Source: Bacillota bacterium (GTDB lineage Bacteria > Bacillota > Clostridia > Clostridiales > Clostridiaceae). From it: a DNA stretch of 8,071 nt. Location: contig JAUZPH010000157.1 in NCBI GenBank assembly GCA_030706065.1, positions 1 to 8,071 on the forward strand, in the 5' to 3' direction. The position numbers and the translations under genes are program-made. Below, piece by piece: positions 6,209 through 8,071 of the stretch. Every line of letters begins with the position of its first letter. The first letter of the stretch is position 1. The notes beneath the pieces were generated by a model. The model was not told the origin of the DNA. It saw only the letters and a program-made list of their open reading frames with translations, and made no database searches.

Positions 6209-8071
6209 ATGAGAGATAAGAATGGAAGACTGACATTTGTCCTTCTGGTGGACTGGTTTGCAGGCTGGGGAGATTTAGGCTGCTACCAATGGGGAATATA
6301 TTCAGGAGTGGCTGACTATGCAAAAGAAAAGGATATAAACCTGTTGACCTTTGTGACCGGAAGACTTGAATCCCCGAGAGAGTGGGAAAATAAACGAAAT
6401 ATTCTTCTACAGTTTATTAATGATGATATAATTGACGGAATTATTACCACACCCTCATGTATAAATGTTTTTGGATCCGATTCAGGAAAGTCACCTATAC
6501 TTGAAAAGTACTCTAATATTCCTACAGTAGTCATTGGGGAAGATTATGAAGGCCAGTCCAGTGTCTGTGTAAATAATTATGACGGTATGAAGTCTGTTAT
6601 TGAGCACTTGATAAAGGTGCACCACTGCAGAAAAATTGCATTTTTGAAGGGGATTAAGGGAAGCAAGGAAACAGAATTCAGATTCCAGGCATATCTGGAT
6701 GCTTTGAAGGAAAATGATATACAATATGACCCGGAACTCGTATACCTGGGAGACACCTCTTTTCTTGCAGGCTGTGAAGGAATATTGCATTTTATTAATA
6801 AAGGTATTGTCTTTGACGGCCTGGCGTGCACTAATGATGACATGGCTGTGGGGGCATTGATTGAATATTTCAGGACCATGGGAAAACCAATGGAGGGCAT
6901 ACATATTGTGGGATTTGACGATGCAGAAAACAGCAGGGTTCATAACCTTACCACGGTAAGACAGTCCCTCTTTGATGAGGGGAGGGCTGCCGGTGAGGTA
7001 CTTGTGAGATTAATAAAGGGCGAGAAGGGGCCAATAAAGCGGGAGCTTGATGCTGAGGTGATAATCCGGGCTTCCTGCGGATGCCAGCCTGAAAACAAAG
7101 TGAATACCACCGGTGTTGAAGCAAGTGAATCCGTTTATGAGAAATATATAAAAACCAGTGGAAGAGCCAGCCATATGAACGAATACCAAAGCCTGGATCT
7201 GGAGATTGTAGAGGAAGAGCTTGTTACAAACATAGATCTGAATGCCCAAATGGACATTCTTTACAGTTATCTTCCTAAATTCGGTTTTCATGGAGCTTTT
7301 TTATCGATATATGAAGACCCTGAAGAGCCGCTTAAGCTTTCAAGGCTGATACTGGCTTATACAAAAGAAGGCCGTTTTGATGTTGGAAATGCTGAATCGA
7401 CCTATCCGACAGAAGACATACTTCCAAGGCATATATGGGATGTACTGCAAAAGGACAGGTTTAACATAATTGTACAAGCCCTTCACCATGACAGTCAGCT
7501 GGGTTATCTCATACTGAGCCTTGATTTCAAGCCAAGCCAGGTATTGGAACGTATCCGGTTGAGGACCAGTTCAACTATAAAAGCGGCTCTGATGCTGAAG
7601 AGATTGCAGGAACAGACCTTTGAACTGGAGCGTCAGGTTGCACAAAGGACAAAGGAATTGTCCGATACCAATGAACAGCTCATGGATGAGGTAGAAAAGA
7701 GAAAAAACTTTGAAGAACAGTTAAAAAGAGCGCTGGAAGATCTGGAGAGCTATAACAGAATACTGCATTTGCAGTCTCTATGTGATGAACTTACCGGCTT
7801 ATACAACCGGCGGGGCTTTATCACACTTGCAAATGAACGGATTGCAAGGCTGAAAGGTCCCAATTCGGGATGCCTGATATTTTATGCGGATTTGGATGGC
7901 CTTAAGCAGATAAATGATACGTATGGACATGCAGAAGGAGATTTTACTTTATCAAAAGCGGCAGAGTTATTGACTCAGGCTTTCAAATCTACCGATATAA
8001 TTGGCCGTATCGGTGGAGATGAGTTCACCGTCCTTGTGATAGGTGCAGCCGAGAGAGATAAAAATTATATA
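6209..8071 (+). CDS. LacI-type ligand-binding domain fused to GGDEF diguanylate cyclase, paralog 3 (short linker; cut by right edge)
   Basis: The frame is open from the ATG to the right edge, giving 621 residues; by comparison with paralog 1 about 65 residues of the GGDEF domain lie outside. Residues 1-292 align with paralog 1 without a gap: GWGD (19-22), HIVGFDDAE (232-240), LTTVRQSLFDEG (247-258), RASCGC (287-292). The shared block EYQSLDLE then arrives at 325-332 instead of 441-448, so 116 residues of the helical linker are missing. A GAF-like domain (about 330-465), coiled coil (about 467-521) and GGDEF domain (from about 524) follow. Metal ligand D561, N569, D578 and GGDEF (602-606) are present. 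The I-site reads KSTD (593-596), lysine replacing the usual arginine. The reading frame is intact across the shortened linker, so this looks like a working variant rather than a pseudogene. Cytoplasmic; ligand unknown. Confidence 0.92.
   Translation, partial: MRDKNGRLTFVLLVDWFAGWGDLGCYQWGIYSGVADYAKEKDINLLTFVTGRLESPREWENKRNILLQFINDDIIDGIITTPSCINVFGSDSGKSPILEKYSNIPTVVIGEDYEGQSSVCVNNYDGMKSVIEHLIKVHHCRKIAFLKGIKGSKETEFRFQAYLDALKENDIQYDPELVYLGDTSFLAGCEGILHFINKGIVFDGLACTNDDMAVGALIEYFRTMGKPMEGIHIVGFDDAENSRVHNLTTVRQSLFDEGRAAGEVLVRLIKGEKGPIKRELDAEVIIRASCGCQPENKVNTTGVEASESVYEKYIKTSGRASHMNEYQSLDLEIVEEELVTNIDLNAQMDILYSYLPKFGFHGAFLSIYEDPEEPLKLSRLILAYTKEGRFDVGNAESTYPTEDILPRHIWDVLQKDRFNIIVQALHHDSQLGYLILSLDFKPSQVLERIRLRTSSTIKAALMLKRLQEQTFELERQVAQRTKELSDTNEQLMDEVEKRKNFEEQLKRALEDLESYNRILHLQSLCDELTGLYNRRGFITLANERIARLKGPNSGCLIFYADLDGLKQINDTYGHAEGDFTLSKAAELLTQAFKSTDIIGRIGGDEFTVLVIGAAERDKNYI

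Noticed and set aside
886..8071. EAL or HD-GYP phosphodiesterase domain
   Set aside because: No such motif was seen. Paralogs 1 and 2 end right after the GGDEF domain; paralog 3 is cut by the edge, so its end cannot be judged.
1..8071. CRISPR array, insertion sequence, tRNA or rRNA
   Set aside because: No regularly spaced long repeats with unique spacers, no transposase-like frame and no tRNA-like fold were found on either strand; the only phased repeats are the short promoter elements near 3551-3605.

Overview
The window looks like chromosomal DNA of a Gram-positive anaerobe of the Clostridia. This is inferred from AT-rich intergenic regions, strong purine-rich Shine-Dalgarno sites, sigma-A-like -10 boxes and the protein families present; no marker in the window fixes the genus.

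Layout. Positions 1-603 (minus strand) encode the N-terminal 201 residues of a PLP-dependent aspartate 4-decarboxylase, cut by the left edge. A 282-bp divergent intergenic region follows. The rest, all on the plus strand, is three paralogous signalling genes in tandem: 886-3294 (802 aa), 3647-6034 (795 aa) and 6209 to the right edge (621 aa visible). Each encodes a soluble protein with a LacI/PurR-type ligand-binding domain that lacks the usual N-terminal DNA-binding helix-turn-helix. This is followed by a helical linker domain (absent from the third gene), a GAF-like domain, a coiled coil and a C-terminal GGDEF diguanylate cyclase domain. All three keep the main catalytic residues.

How they may work together. 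The proteins have no signal peptide or membrane segment, so they should sense cytoplasmic small molecules, plausibly sugars, and control synthesis of cyclic di-GMP. The copies differ in ways that suggest specialisation: the product-inhibition (I-site) motif is RATD in the first, GDSD in the second and KSTD in the third, and the third lacks 116 residues of linker. Each gene has its own candidate promoter. The first and second genes are followed by terminator-like hairpins, so the three are probably separate transcription units rather than one operon. The second gene has three copies of a TATATA(A)GGTGT element spaced exactly 21 bp, and the third has a direct repeat around its promoter, suggesting specific transcriptional control.

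No mobile element, CRISPR array, tRNA or rRNA was seen. The most notable content is the tandem one-component ligand-to-c-di-GMP cluster with diverging feedback sites and domain content.
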